Source: Massariosphaeria phaeospora | Lineage: Eukaryota > Ascomycota > Dothideomycetes > Pleosporales | Assembly (NCBI GenBank): GCA_011032825.1 | Contig: JAADJZ010000005.1 | Coordinates: forward strand, 377,001-441,000 | Length of the DNA stretch: 64,000 bases | Reading direction: 5' to 3' | Shown: piece after piece, positions 21,402 through 33,919 of the stretch | Layout: each line of letters begins with the position of its first letter | Numbering within the stretch: the stretch's first letter is position 1 | Program-made: the position numbers and the translations under genes | Notes under the pieces: model-generated | Seen by the model: only the letters and a program-made list of their open reading frames with translations | The model's database searches: none | What the model was told of the DNA's origin: nothing

Positions 21402-23107
21402 TCAGAGCTCGTCCTTGAATACCTCCTCACTCCCCTCTTGCGGCTCCTCCTCTGCCTCGTCATACACCTCCTCCTTGCCCTCGCCCTCAGCCGCCTCACC
21501 GTCCTTGCCAGCAGCCTTGCCGCGCCCCTTGTCTTTCATGAGTGACTTGGGAACTTCCACCTCCTCCGCTTCAATGATAGCCCGGAACTCCCTGCCCTGC
21601 GGCGTATCCACCAGATCCAACTTCCAGCCCTTCTTGCCCGCCAGCTTCTGCACATTGCGCTTCATCTTCTCGATGTCCTTCGGGTCCTTGATATTGAGTT
21701 CCTTCAGCTCGGCCGTCGACATCTGCTTGCCATCGCTGCTGGCCACCGTCCCAATGTATGTTTCTTTGCCGCCGCCGACGACCACGCTCTTCTCAATCAC
21801 TTTGCCTTCGCTGCCAACCAAGGCGTGCGCGCCCACTTCAATGCCGCCGATGATGGGGCCGCGTTTGGTTGTGCCTTCGGCGCCTTCGCCCATCAGTCGC
21901 AGCGGGTTCTCGTTCTCGACGCCAATCAGGCGTTCGGCCTCGGCCAGCTTGTCCTCGATCTGCTGCGTTTCCCAGGCGTCGACGTCGGATTGGGGGATGA
22001 CGGGTTGGCAGGAGATGGCTTGGGCGAGATTCTCTTGCGGAGGGAGGAATGCGACGTCGTTGCAGAGCCGTGGCGTCTGGATGATCATTAGGTAGGAGCA
22101 GGTGCTGACTTCCTTGATCATGGAGATTCTGTCGGCGGCTTGTGCATGGCAGTGGAACTACAGCGCCTTGTGTTAGTCTATGATTGCAGTAGAGGAGTCG
22201 TGTGCGGCGTACCTGAACTTCAATCTTGCGCTCCCGGCCTGTCAGATCGCACTCGGTGCCCCCGCTCAGTCGCTGCACCATGTACCGGCTCGAGCCCTTG
22301 GTCTCCAATCTTGGAAGCTCGAGTCCGTATTCTGCGTCACTGTCGTCGCGCGTGTTGCCTTCATCGTCCATGGCCTCCTTGCTGCCCTCTTCCGTGCCCA
22401 GCGTCTTCCTGGCCTCGGTCTTCTTGCCTTTCTCTCCCTTCTCAGAGAATCTGCCCAGAACAAAACTCTTTACCGTCGTGTCCTCTACCGGCGGGTAGAT
22501 CGGGACACCGCGGCTTGGCGGCAACTGGTGGAACTGCTTGACCTTGTCTTTGTAGCAGAAACTGTAGCTCCACCATCCGCTGAGATAGTAGATGCAGTTG
22601 CCATTCAGGCCCTCGAGCAGCTTCCATCCGCGGTCCGTCGCGCGCATCAGCTCTTTCTCTTCTTCGGCTTTGGTTTCTTCGGCGGACGCGGTCGTGTTTT
22701 GCGGGCTCCGCTCGGGTAGAGTGGGAATGCTGCAGAGGTAGCGTTGGCCGCCGAGCACAACGGCTTCGTATGTGTCCTCGAGCACAACGTCGTTCGGCGC
22801 CGCACCGGGCGATTGCTTGCTCGGCTTCGACAGCTCTTGCGTTTCTTGCGAGTTCGGCGTCGCAGAGCTGGTGCTGCGTGACGCACTGTGCGAGAGCAAT
22901 GTCGAGGCGTCGTCTTCGGTTATGAAGGTGTTGGGCCAGTGGACTTCGTACTGCGGTTGGCATTAGCAGCTGCTCCTGGGCGGGTTGGCGTCTCTGAGCA
23001 GGCACGCATACCTGTGGGAAAGCGAGCAGGTCGTCGAAGACGCTGAAAGCATGCTGGCTAGCGAGCGCAATGCGCAGGAAGGCTGGTAGAGCCCAGAAGT
23101 TCCTCAT
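21402..23107 (-). CDS. YOS9: OS-9/Yos9-like ER quality-control lectin
   Basis: Lectin of the ER-associated degradation machinery (Hrd1-Hrd3 complex) that reads trimmed mannose on misfolded glycoproteins. Exons 23012-23107, 22213-22950 and 21402-22157 give 529 residues, with phase-0 introns of 61 and 55 bp. A hydrophobic signal peptide occupies about residues 1-19. The MRH (PRKCSH-like) domain spans about 139-300, with NCIYYLSGWWSYSFCY (Cys at about 151 and 164, and the double Trp used in mannose binding). GTECDLTGRERKIEVQF-HC follows across the second intron. The C-terminus is acidic and ends KDEL, an ER retrieval signal. The start at 23107 was chosen because it directly precedes the signal peptide; an upstream in-frame extension has no support. 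The symbol follows the yeast name. Confidence 0.92.
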
Positions 23108-23883
23108 GGCGGGCGCGTGTGTGGGGCGACAGTGGAGCGGGAGAAGACGTGGTGTTGCCACGAGCCATTCTAAGGTTGCTTGTCGCCAGATGTCCGTTTC
23201 CGAAGCTCACCAGGCTAAGACCCAATACAGACTAGTGCTAATACCGTACCTAGGTATAATCTGGATTCTGGGGAGCATCAGTTTTCAACTACATATCAGC
23301 GCACAGGCTATGGAGTAGATATTGTCTAGTTATTTGCCATAAAGTGGGCTTATACGAATCTTACTGAGCTCCTCCAGGCGCCTCTTTACGCTTCTTTCTA
23401 CAGCTCGACGGCTGAGCATGCGAAAAACAGACCAATTTCCAGAGCGTGCGCGCTGATAGCTAAAAAACCAACGCTCCCCAGATTATACAGTAGAGCCTGG
23501 CAGTTGAGTTAGTTAACCCTTCAGACTCGAGTGGAGTTGATTTATCTTGATTGATTGATTGCTTATTATCACTGACTATGCAACGTAACTCTACCTCATC
23601 CCTCGACATCCACGTGTATACATGTCGACTCTGCATATCACAACCTCCCTCCTCCTCGCCCAGCACGACTCACATTTTCAATCCCGCTTGCTCCGATCTC
23701 TTCCTCAGACACAACCTTGCGCTGATGTGAAAAAGCGATACAACCCGCACTCCTGACTCCGATGAACTATGCTGTGACAAAAGAAACATAGGAAAGAATG
23801 CACACACCCCCTGCGCCCGCTAAAGTAAAGCCCAAAAGGCCAACCACTAGGATGAGTGCGAGCCATTCACCGTGGCCGACACT
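23108..23883. other. Intergenic, 776 bp
   Basis: OS-9 promoter side and 3' flank of the FHA kinase gene. No supported gene; small open frames look random. Confidence 0.5.
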
Positions 23884-26800
23884 CTACTCAGGAAGTTGGC
23901 TGCCTAGGAGGACCTTGAAAGCCTCGATAGCCGGTCGAGCCACTCTACCGGAACCGAGGTAGAAATCGCACTTGAATTTGAGGCATTCGTTAGTCCGCTG
24001 GTCGTGGTAGACCTGGATGATGTCGCCCGAGTGCAAATGGCCAAACAAGGCTCGGCCCTTTGCATCCGTTTTTCGGAGGTGCTTGCCGTTGACACTGATT
24101 CCAGATGTGGCCAAGGTCCAGATGCCAACGTGTAGCTGGCTGAGCGTCGTCCAGTCTTTTCCTTGCTGGGACATCTCTCGTACATTCTCGCGGTTGTCTT
24201 GGTTGGATGAATACCAGAAGATCACGAAAGCTGTCTTCGGAACTCGGACATCCCTGCTGTTTTCATAAACAGCAGTGTTCGTTGGATTCCGTCCCCATGT
24301 GACTCGATTCTGATCGATGTGCACGACCAGATTGGGAGCAAATGAGTCCGGAGTGGCCGTCAGCTTACCAAGGCGTCGCGGCGGAGGTTTGATGTCCAGT
24401 TCCCGCGGAAGAGATGGCAGAAAGGCAGGCTCGTGCTCAGTGCTACTAGCGCTCTCTTCCACAGCTGAGACCCTGATTGTGTCGTCAAGCTGGTCCACAC
24501 TAGCACTAGATCCTGACGCCGCACCCACGAAGTCGAAGCCGCTCACCTTCGAGGCATACTCTAGGTTGTGAGTGTCGGGATCGTACGGGTCGTAGTAGAA
24601 CGACGGTGTCTTGTGCAGGGTAATCTGTCGGTTCAACGTCGGCGGCTTCGCTTTCGGAGTGGCTTCGCTGATCTGACTCGGGTGCGTACTTGACTTTTCC
24701 AGCGAATTGTGCTGTACGACCTCCGGAGTCCTCGGTGTAGTAGGCTCATTAGGACTATGAGCGCCAGACACGGGTGACTCCATGTTGATATCGATGTCTC
24801 GTACAAGCGACTCGGCTCCGTAGAGGCTGGGCGAGGAGAAGCTACCATGAAGCTGAGAATGGACATCGTGACGGCCTTGACTAGCAGACCGATCGGGGGT
24901 GGACGCGAGTTCCGGGCGAGTAGCACCGCCGTCTGAAACATCTCGGGAAAGTGCTTCGGTGGGATGAGCCGTCAAAACTCCCGAACTATTAAGCCCAGAT
25001 GGACCAATCTCACCGAACAAACGCCCCGTTCGAGGAGGCTTCTGCACGAATTGAAAGCTATCAATGAGGTCGCGTGCGATAAGCCGCTCAGACTCAAAAG
25101 ACGCTCCAGCGCTGGAGTCATGTTCATGGTCGCATATTTGGTTTCGAGGAACCAACGGGTCTATCCGAATACGCTTCCCTTGTGTGCTACCGAGGAGCCT
25201 TCCGAACTCATCGTCGGACAGCACGTTTCCGTCTTCACCCTCGGAGTCTGACTCATAGCGAATGCTCAGCTGAGAAAGCTTTTGTTCGGCTTCTTCCGAT
25301 TCATCCTCTTCGACGATGGACTGCAGGGTTGGATCGGCAGGGATCGTAGTACCGTTGTTTACCCAGGGGTGGCTCAAGCAGTCCCAGTCGGTTGCGCGTT
25401 TAGCTGGATCGGTCTGAAGCATCCAACGCAGCAGATCGATGCATTCAACCGAAACCCCGAGAGTTTCCAGTGGCGTGGTATCCAGTTCCGTGGACATGAT
25501 ATTATCGTACATGCCCTTGCCCGTCGCATCTGCAACGCCTGTGAAAGGTGGTTCTCCACAGAGCGCATACCAGATGACGGCTGCGAAAGACCATATGTCC
25601 ACAGAGGAACTGTATGAGTTGAACTGCTGCTTAGCGCCTCGACGACGCTTGGTTCCTTTCACTGGCGTGTTGTTGAAATCGGGGAAGACCTCAGGAGCGC
25701 AGTAGAGCAGCGTACCGCAAAATGTCTTGAGAAATGTCTCATCGTGCTTGACGACTTTGGACAGACCAAAATCGGAGAGTTTGACCGTGAGAGGTTCAGT
25801 ATCGGCAATGAGAATGTTGTCAGGCTTGATGTCGCGATGAGTGATCTTCAACTGATGGAGATAGCTCAGAGCGCTCAGGATTTGTTGAGACATGGTTTTG
25901 ACAAGCCGCTCTGGCATATTCCCGATATGGTTTAGATGACCCTGCAAATCGCCATACCGAACATACTCCATGATGATGTAGAGGTAGTCGCCCTGGTCGT
26001 GATATTCCACGAATTCGACAATGTTCTTATGACGCAAACTCTGCATGATCTTCATCTCATTGTCGATTTTCTTGTCAAGCTGACCGTTCTTCATGAAACG
26101 CCGCTTTTCGAGCTCTTTGGCAGCGAGGAGCTTGCCCTCCATCTTGGTCGCAAGCTGGTGCACGGTAGCGAACGCGCCCTTTCCGAGCTGACCTGTACAA
26201 CATCAACATCATTTCTACTAGCAGGAAATCATACTTTGACATACCTATGAGATTATAGTGCTCTCCACCATCCCATTTCATCGTTGGTTTGCCGTACTGT
26301 TTTCCGAGCCGTTGCAATACTGTCCCGTGTTAGCGAGGCTCCACATATGAGCGATGTAGTCCACTTACCCTTTTCTTTCTCTTCGTTATTGGCGCACTCG
26401 ACGAGAAAGTCCCGGACGTTGTTTTGGAACTGTGGAACGTGCGATACGCGCGACGGAAGTCGGACGATGAACTTAATCATCTCTTCGTCATTGTTGCTCT
26501 GTATGAGGATGACCGATCCCGAAGTGAGCATTCGGTAGTTGGGGAAGCGTTCATCCTTGTGCCTCAGGAGTGTAGAGTCCACGATTGTGCCGTTGGTGGA
26601 CATGTCCTCCAGCATGAGAACCGCATCTACGTTCATGTAGATGCGGAAATGCTGATTGCTGATTCTCTTCCCCGAGTCTTGTGGGAACACGATGTCCGAA
26701 AAAGACGAGTTGCGACCGAACACGAAGCCGAGGGAGGGAAACTTCAGCCTTTTCGCAGTAGACATGCGCAATGCGAGATCAGCACCACTGCGAGAGTCAG

Positions 26801-27077
26801 GACCTGGTTTACCTTCGTGTTCTCCAATGACAAACGTCTCCTGCTCTCCGATATCAACAGACTCATCCGAGAAGGAATTGAAAGAGCCGTGCAAGAGCAC
26901 ATGCTCTGGACGCGTATCTGCAGTGGCCCTAACAATTCTAATGGCACTGGGCGATGCAGGGTGCAGAATCAACAAAACATCGGCAGTATCGTCGTCGTCC
27001 AGGCCAGAATTATCGCGTCCCAGACGGCGGGGATCAAGGACTTGCTGGGTCGCGGGCTGGGTCGGGTCGTCGTCCAT
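23884..27077 (-). CDS. FHA-domain Ser/Thr protein kinase (CHK2/Rad53-like architecture)
   Basis: Protein kinase with phosphothreonine-reading FHA domain, an architecture known from checkpoint kinases. Exons 26369-27077, 26245-26319 and 23884-26192 give 1030 residues. FHA core residues are visible: GR at 121-122, Ser140..His143 and TNG at 161-163. The kinase domain begins about 260 with glycine loop GQLGKGAFATV. It has Lys287 (AAKE), HRDIKPDN with Asp382, DFG with Asp402 and APE at 427-429, so it should be active. Two small insertions follow APE. After a long disordered Ser/Pro-rich linker, residues about 900-1010 again look like an FHA domain (WGRNP, TSGISVNGKHL). FHA-kinase-FHA recalls Rad53, but homology to Rad53, Chk2 or a separate fungal family needs a tree. 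The middle 75-bp exon encodes the linker into the glycine loop. Confidence 0.88.
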
Positions 27078-28282
27078 ATCGCTGACGGTCGATGTTGTTT
27101 TTTAAAGGGATGGAGGGTTCTGGAATCTGGAGGGCTTTAGAACTTGTTGGTTTTTGACAAGTTGGACACTGGTGGTGGGTTGGTGGTGGGTGGTCGAGAA
27201 TTGGATCGAAGAGGCAGAGTGTTAAATACTGGTGCCCCACAGGCAGCAACGAAACGGAGCAGCTGTGTGATGAGTGAATGCTTTCGCGAAAAACGGTTGC
27301 CCGGCACAACAGTAGCCCAGTGAAAGTATGTATCGAATCTAATGTCCACCCTTTGCCACAGTTGCGTCCGATACTCTGTAGTGAATAGTGTACGGTTGCT
27401 TCACTTGCGAGTCGAAACCAGGCGGAGCGTAAAGATGGTGTCTATCGTGCGATGTTCTTATGTCGTCCAAGCAAATGGGACATTTCCACCTCAATATAGT
27501 GTGGAGAAGACTCGGCCGCCAGATGCCCTTCTGCAGCGTCGAGTCCGGCTTCCCTACTCTCGCCAGTCTTCGATCGCCAGTCTGGGCGCAGCGGTACTCT
27601 CCTCGGATATGACAGTCCAAGTCTTTATTCACTTCCTAGCTTACGCGTATAAGACGACGCGTGCGCGGTTCTACTATGGTTCGGGGGTATATGGTATGCA
27701 CAGCGACGGATGGCACTCGTCTGGCCTCGACGCAGCGATTGATCTTGTACGTAGCGCAACGGTATACTGTAGCTTGCTGGGTTGTGTCGCGAGCGACTGC
27801 AAGTCGGCAGCAAACGAGACGGGCGATTGTTCGCGGCGAGGCAGACGTTTGCCTCGTGGGCGTGCGGAAGGTGGGATGGGACAGTGAAAGCGAGAGGTTG
27901 CTCCGGGAACAGCCCTAGAACACGGTGAATCAGCTGCTGGCTGCACTTCCAGGACGCACTTGGGCGATTGAGTGAATGGAAAGGGTTTCACCTACACCCA
28001 CAGTCACTATCAGCCCCGACGCGGGTATTGTTGGGCTTGTGGAGGTGAGGATTCGAAAATGTTCAGGGCAGTGAGACTTTGGGTGCAGGGGCGCTAGCGC
28101 ACTAGCGCTGCGGGGCGCGTCTGTCATTGGGTCAATCTCGAAAGCTTAAGTCCTCGCCGCTCGGACCACAACACCAAAACATCCCTCCCGAGGTCGCTGC
28201 TAGGCAACAACTTTGCCACCTCGTCACGCGTTGTCTGCGACTCACGATGCGTCTCAGCCACACACGCGACTTTCGGCTGGCC
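27078..28282. other. Intergenic, about 1.2 kb
   Basis: Upstream of the FHA kinase gene and downstream of the HET gene. A 181-codon plus-strand open frame (27342-27887) has no family features and biased composition; I do not call it. Confidence 0.5.
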
Positions 28283-30331
28283 TCACACCAACATGATCTT
28301 CCCCCAGGGCTGCGATCGCAAGTCCAAGACTCCAGAGTCCATCAGGTCTTGGGCATAACAGTCGCCAATGAGCTCGAAACAAGTTTTGTCGCCGACCATG
28401 AAACCCTGCCAATCTTTGTCCGCAACGAGCTCGTCGTACCAAGGCGACTTGAAGTCAAGGGCTTCCCGCAGTATGAACGGTGTCCTCCCTCCTTTCATGA
28501 AAACTAACTGGCCGCCAACCTGCGCATTTGCAGGACCGAGGCCAATGTGGCCTTTGCTTGTTACAAACAGTCTTCGAGACAGCGTTGCTGACACAATAGA
28601 CTTGTCCATAACAGAAACACATTCGGTATCCATATTATCGGCAGCAGTAAGATTGTCCTGGCCAAGAAGGCGCGTCTCGCTTTCAGAAAGAGATTCAGCA
28701 CAGAACGGTGATCTTCCAGATCTCAGGGCCCAGCTAACGAAGGAGATTTTGTCTTCGGGCCGGGCTCGCCGATGGTCGACTTGGTATCTGCTACCGGGTC
28801 CCATGTGGATAACATCTGCACACATGAGTCTCCAGAACGTTTCCGCAGCAGTCCCAGAACCTTCGAGCGCTCTCCACCAATTCTTACTCGTCCTTCTTGA
28901 TGCCTTAATGCTATCTCCCAACATTACTTCCTCTACTTGGACTAGCTTTCCGGCCGCCTTCGCTTCGACCTTGAGTACATCATGGCCAAGCGGTCGGATG
29001 GTCGACTTGTTAGCTCGGATTATGCCGCATGCATTGTACAGCTTAACTGCTTCGGCCCGGATATCATCAGTATGACTTCCTGGTGCGTCCCAGTCCGGAA
29101 CCCAGGTTGGCAAATCCTCTCTACATTTCCGGCCCAAGTCTGTATTCAACACGCAGAGGGACTCAGATTCGTATATTAACGATATGGTAACTGTTCGGAA
29201 TACCTCGCGTTCGCTCATCGTGTAATCGGGGAGAAACTCTGGCCCTCTAGGCTTTGTCTGTGCTAAACTGAGAAGGGCGAATACTTTGTCCCGAGGATCT
29301 GATGCTTTGCGATTACGAAATCTTCGAAGCAATTTCAATAATGGTGTTCTTTTAAGATGAATCGACATTTCGTACCCTAAAAGCACAGCCTTTTGCGCAA
29401 TTCGCTGATCTTCGATGTCCAGGACCCGGTGACTGAAATCGGCAAGGACCTTTTGTTGATCTCGAGGGAGTTTCTGAGCATGATCAGAGCAACATGAACT
29501 ACTATGCGTAGCCCAAGCCGAGGCGGCTTGTTCGAAAATACTCTATGGAGCAGACACTGCTCCATAGATCATAAGGACTTCTTTCGGAAGCACAGATTCT
29601 TGAATGACCCACATCCGCGTCCACCAAGGGGTCCAGGGAGTATGCATCGTCTGTCTCAGCGCTTCGAAGAGGCGCATTCTAGCCGTGTCTCTCTCGGGCT
29701 TGTCCCCCACTTGGGTGAATAAGGACGTCTGTGTGAAATGTCCGCCATGAGCCAGCATCCGAATCAAGGAGAAGACATCGAGAACATCAAATCCCGGCGG
29801 CGTATTTACTGACTCTAGAGTATCGCGCGCCATCTTGTCGGAAAGATTCTGCTCATGCAACTTATCTCCTTCGGCGTCCCCGAAGCGTGTGATCGCAGGA
29901 CCCGAAGTCGAACACACGGTCCGTCCAAGGTTGCTACCAAGGTACACGATGACCGACTTGCACGATTCGTATATCCGTCCCATCAGCTTCACCTGGTTCG
30001 TCCTCTCCTCGACATCCTTTTGGTTGATACACAACGCGTCCACCCAAAGCACCAAACCCTCCTTATACTGGTGTCGAAGGTGTCGAAGAGCCCTCTCCAG
30101 GTTGATTGTGGCAGCATGCGTTGCAGCCTGTTGTTGATTCTTAAGAATTATAGGTCGAGTAACATGTCGTGAGCCCCACACATACGACAGAGCTCGATAC
30201 TCAGGGCGGGCTTTCAAGGAGGCCTGGAACAGGTCGCACTGGATCGGGTCGGTCCATGTGCCTGGCAGTAGCCTGATCAAGCGGATTTCGCCGCTCTCAA
30301 GAGCTCGCCCTGGGTACGCCGCGTCGGTCAT
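28283..30331 (-). pseudogene. HET-domain (heterokaryon incompatibility) gene with one in-frame stop
   Basis: HET proteins trigger cell death on fusion of unlike strains. The frame runs from ATG 30331 to the stop at 28283 as one exon of 683 codons, interrupted only by TAG at 29543-29545 (codon 263). Upstream are the HET motifs: ALSYVWG (about residues 46-52), LWVDALCINQKD, RIYESCKSVIVYLG and WTRMWVIQES. The stop falls in the conserved YG-x-VSAPW block, exactly where family members carry Trp, so TGG became TAG. The 420 codons after the stop are intact and family-like (SDPRDKVFALLSLA, LPTWVPDWD), so the loss appears recent. On the other strand the change is CCA to CTA, the CpA to TpA context of RIP. 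A truncated product would keep most of the HET domain. Readthrough or assembly error are alternatives. Confidence 0.85.
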
Positions 30332-32749
30332 GATGATGTGCAGCGGACGGATTGGATTTGGCAGAGGAGTGAGGTGAGCTTGTATCGATCACATTTGAAA
30401 TTTGCAGTAAGTGGTTGAGGGGCTGAGCTCACATCTTTAGCTCCCAATCAGATGGCATTCAGCCTTCACCGGTCGATGGCTTCAGCCACAGACAGTGCCC
30501 CGCTTTTGCACCGCCCCGCGCTTCTCTGGGTGCACAAACGGCTTAGCTACATATTAGCCTCGCTCACGTTCTAGGTCGGTGGTAGTAGAACATTGTCCGA
30601 GAAGGTTGAATATTACACACTAGGCAACTCCTGCCGTGAAGTTACAGATTACGAAAACTGAAGGGTATGTTAGCGCTGCCTGGTCGGTATCGACCAACCG
30701 ACTTCGATGCAGCAGTGCTCCGCTACTATCTCTCACACACTGCAGTCAACTGGAAAAGGCGTATTTCCACGAGTCGAAGAGACGACTGTGGAGTCGGTGT
30801 CTGTTGTGTAGATACGTCAGCACTGATCTACTTCGATACGAGCATCGCATACCTAATACCACCCCTGCCCATACCTACATCTACAACGTGCCAACGATGT
30901 CCACTCACTCTACTCCTACAAGCTTTTGCTCACGACTCTAATCTTGCAAATCGTTCAACCCAGCTATCGAGCTCTCTGTTAGAAAGTAGTGCGTATCATG
31001 CATATGCTTGATCGACTATCTCTACACAACAACACCCGCCTCAACCCACCATCCCATAAACCCCTGCAACGCCGAACCAGCCATCGCCCTTCCCTCTTCC
31101 CTTCCCGTCTCCCCGTTGCCCTGTACCACATGACACAAACGCACAACGCTCGAGTATTGACCGGGGAGCCGGAACCAGGCTCGAGTTCCCCGGTTGCACG
31201 ACAGCGGCTAGGTAGGGCGACGGCAACGTCGGGTGCGTTGCTGTCACATTACGACGCCGACGTGTTGGCTGCAACTGCACTGTCAATTATCAGACATATT
31301 GGGCATTTGATTATGAAGGCGTCGGCTAGAGTGTCGTGGCGGGCGCGTAGTAGGGCTGGGCCTGCTCGTGTCGTGGGCTGAAGTCCGGAGGGTGATATGA
31401 CGACAGCGGGACAGTGAGAATCTCGGGTATCTTTGCTTGCTTTTTCTCCGTGCTCACATGCCCTTCCAGTTTGCCAACGGCATGTTGCAAGGGAAGAGAA
31501 GTCTCCACAGGCACTCCGCAGCACCCCCAGCGCCCAAGTCGCGATGCCCTCGAATTGCGGTCTCTCCAGTGGCGCCTTCCGCTTTGGCTGGCCCGCCGCC
31601 GACGCAGACTGACAGCTTGGGTCGCACCTTCCGCGTGCATGTGGCGTTGAGGGGCCGCGAACACCGAACCTTCGGCCATGCACACGCAGGCAATCATCTC
31701 CTCCAACGTGTTCGACGCTGGCTCCCAACTCTTCTGCTCTCTCGCTGCGTTTCTGCCCAAGGCCATTTTAAAGCGTCCTCACATCCCTCTTCACTCTGGA
31801 TGCGCATGCCGTACCTACACGTCCCGCTCTCCTCGCAGCGTGCGAGGCCCACGGCTTACGCCAGCGTGACACTCCTCTACGGCATCACGGCAGCCGCCTC
31901 TGTCCACCGTCAGCCTGTTCTTTGCACTGCGGTACCTTGCTCGTGCTCTCACTGCCCTCCCCCAACGTCGTGGCTGCCGTTTGTTGGGTCTGCGTCGCGC
32001 CGCCTGGCTGCTGCGAGCATGATGATGCTCGGCCCGGATGCTCCCCGAAACCTCCCATTGGTGCTCACGACTTCCCTCCAAGCTCTCTCACCGGAGAGCC
32101 AGCGCATCGCTGGCCTGCGCTAACGGTCCAGAAGGTGTGCAGCAGGAGCCCATGCCGATATGCCACAGATTCGAGGCGACGCGTTGCACGACGTCGTCTG
32201 GCTGGAGTGCGAGCCCTCGGTGCCGCCACTCCGAGCTCGAGACGCAGACTTCGTTCGTCCACGTTGCCTAGCACCGGTGTGCGCTGAATTAAAAAAAATG
32301 AGGCGACCATGGCCCACGACAGACACCGGCGGGCGTCGTGAGAGCGAGGATGTGGACCGCCCCATTCGCTCCGGCGGCCTGCATACCACCAGCAGACCAG
32401 CGATGAGACCGATCACTGGCTCGAGACCGGGAAATGAAGACCGCACCGTGGCTGCGTTTGTGCTGCAGGACAGTCCTCATCGAGATTGATCAAATACATG
32501 CTCGTCGTTCGACTCCAAGTGACCACTGGCCACTGACTCAGAGCAGTCGATTGCTCCCGCCACGCACCAACACCACGGCACTGGGATCCCCTCGAGCTTG
32601 AAGAGACGGCAGGGGAAGAGGAAAGACGACAAGGAAGGGATTCGTCTCTTTCTTACCTTTCGACCCACACGACCCGCAAAGACAGGCGGATCATCTACGC
32701 CAACTCTGCATCGACGTTGCATCCGAAAGACCTTCCTGTGTCCGGCCTG
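30332..32749. other. Long intergenic region, 2.4 kb
   Basis: Between the HET gene start and the C2H2 gene start. There are several long open frames on both strands near 31.0-32.5 kb, but they overlap each other, are rich in Arg/Ser/Pro and show no domain. It may hold a long promoter or 5' UTR of the C2H2 gene. No gene is called. Confidence 0.45.
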
Positions 32750-33919
32750 ATGGTACGTTTGCTGTCAAGAAGACCACCAGCTTTTCCAAAATGATACAGG
32801 ACAAGTGTTGACGGTGCACCAGCAGACCCAGTACGACCACAATGGCTGTCCTTTGTATCCTTGGGCTCCGAGTGCAACAAGCACGATAGCGGGTAGACAC
32901 CATGACGCAGACGATACCCCACCAGTAGTCGGCAATGGCATTCCTACCAATACCTACTCTGTCGATCCGAGTCGCGCTGGTCCGCTGCCGTCGAGCTGGA
33001 CATCCCCCTGGCCTCCCTCGATTCACGCCCATGCCCACCAAGTGTCCTCGTCCCATGTACAGCCCAACTTGACCACCTACGACCCGGGATTAGTGTCCCC
33101 TCGTAGTCTAGTCAGCACAGATGTTCAACACACACCCTACCAAGGATCGATGTCCCAAGTAGACTGGCCACCGCAATCCAGAGATTTAGGGGGCTACCGT
33201 CCAAATGTGGAGCATCAGAATTCGTCGAGGATGCCGCCCCAGTACCAATATGATTCTAGCCTGGCACCATGGTCGAGTGATGACACGCGTCCAAGCAGTA
33301 TTCGATCTGAATCCTCAAGGTACGATCGTAGTCTAACGTTACAACCAGCTGAGCCCTCAACAGTCGTTAGTTTCGAGCATGAACGCCACCATCGAACCTC
33401 AATGGGAAACCCCTTCAACGAGGACAGCCAGCCGGGCTCCATTTATGACGGCATGTTCGAAGTGCCAATTGAAACTTCGGGTATGAGTCCAGAATATTCG
33501 AAAAGGTACATTGCCGTTCTTTTACCTAAGAGACATATTAGGTGCTGACCGCCAGTGGCTATAGGAACACCACCTACAGATTAGGCTGCGAACAGTGCGA
33601 CAACGTGTACACTGGAGCATGGGCCCACCGGAACTTAGCTCGACATGTTGAAACCAAGCATCCACCGCCACCGCCACCTGGGTCTACTGAAATTGGCCAG
33701 GGGGGTTTGAAATGTGCGGTGTGCTCGCGGTCATACCAGAGAGCAGGTGAACAGCCCAATATCGATTTAAGAGAAAGCATACTAACATAATATGTAGACG
33801 CCTTGTTAAAACATGAGCGCAAGAGACATCCCGAGCTCAAGAGGGCGTTGCCGATACCGAGAAAGAAATCCGATGATCACAGCAGGCTGAACAACTCTCC
33901 CAGTGCTATGAGTTCATAA
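32750..33919 (+). CDS. C2H2 zinc-finger protein, two fingers
   Basis: Probable transcription factor. Proposed exons are 32750-32752 (only the ATG), 32823-33505, 33565-33746 and 33798-33919, giving 329 residues. The first intron (GTACGT..CACCAG, 70 bp) is inferred because the long exon has no in-frame ATG at its 5' end; the acceptor may be 3 bp further on. The N-terminal 230 residues are Ser/Pro/Gln-rich and disordered. Finger 1 is C-E-Q-C..H-x4-H (LGCEQCDNVY...HVETKH). Finger 2 is C-A-V-C..H-x4-H (LKCAVCSRSYQRA, then LLKHERKRH) and is assembled across the last intron. The C-terminus is basic. The gene is the last one before the transposon block, about 1.2 kb away. The target is unknown. Confidence 0.75.

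Noticed and set aside
22442..23161. 239-codon minus-strand open frame across the OS-9 start
   Set aside because: Only its short stretch from 23107 to 23012 is coding (signal peptide exon); the rest is intron and the wrong frame of exon 2, Arg/Gln-rich without any domain.
27342..27887. 181-codon open frame between the kinase and HET genes
   Set aside because: No family features, overlapped by open frames on the other strand, and no convincing gene structure.
31437..32123. 228-codon open frame in the 2.4-kb intergenic region
   Set aside because: Arg/Ser/Pro/His-rich, overlaps several other frames and has no recognisable domain. Upstream sequence of the C2H2 gene is more likely.
32753..32780. 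28-bp intron after the ATG of the C2H2 gene
   Set aside because: Too short for a fungal spliceosomal intron; the 70-bp alternative ending at 32822 keeps the same frame.
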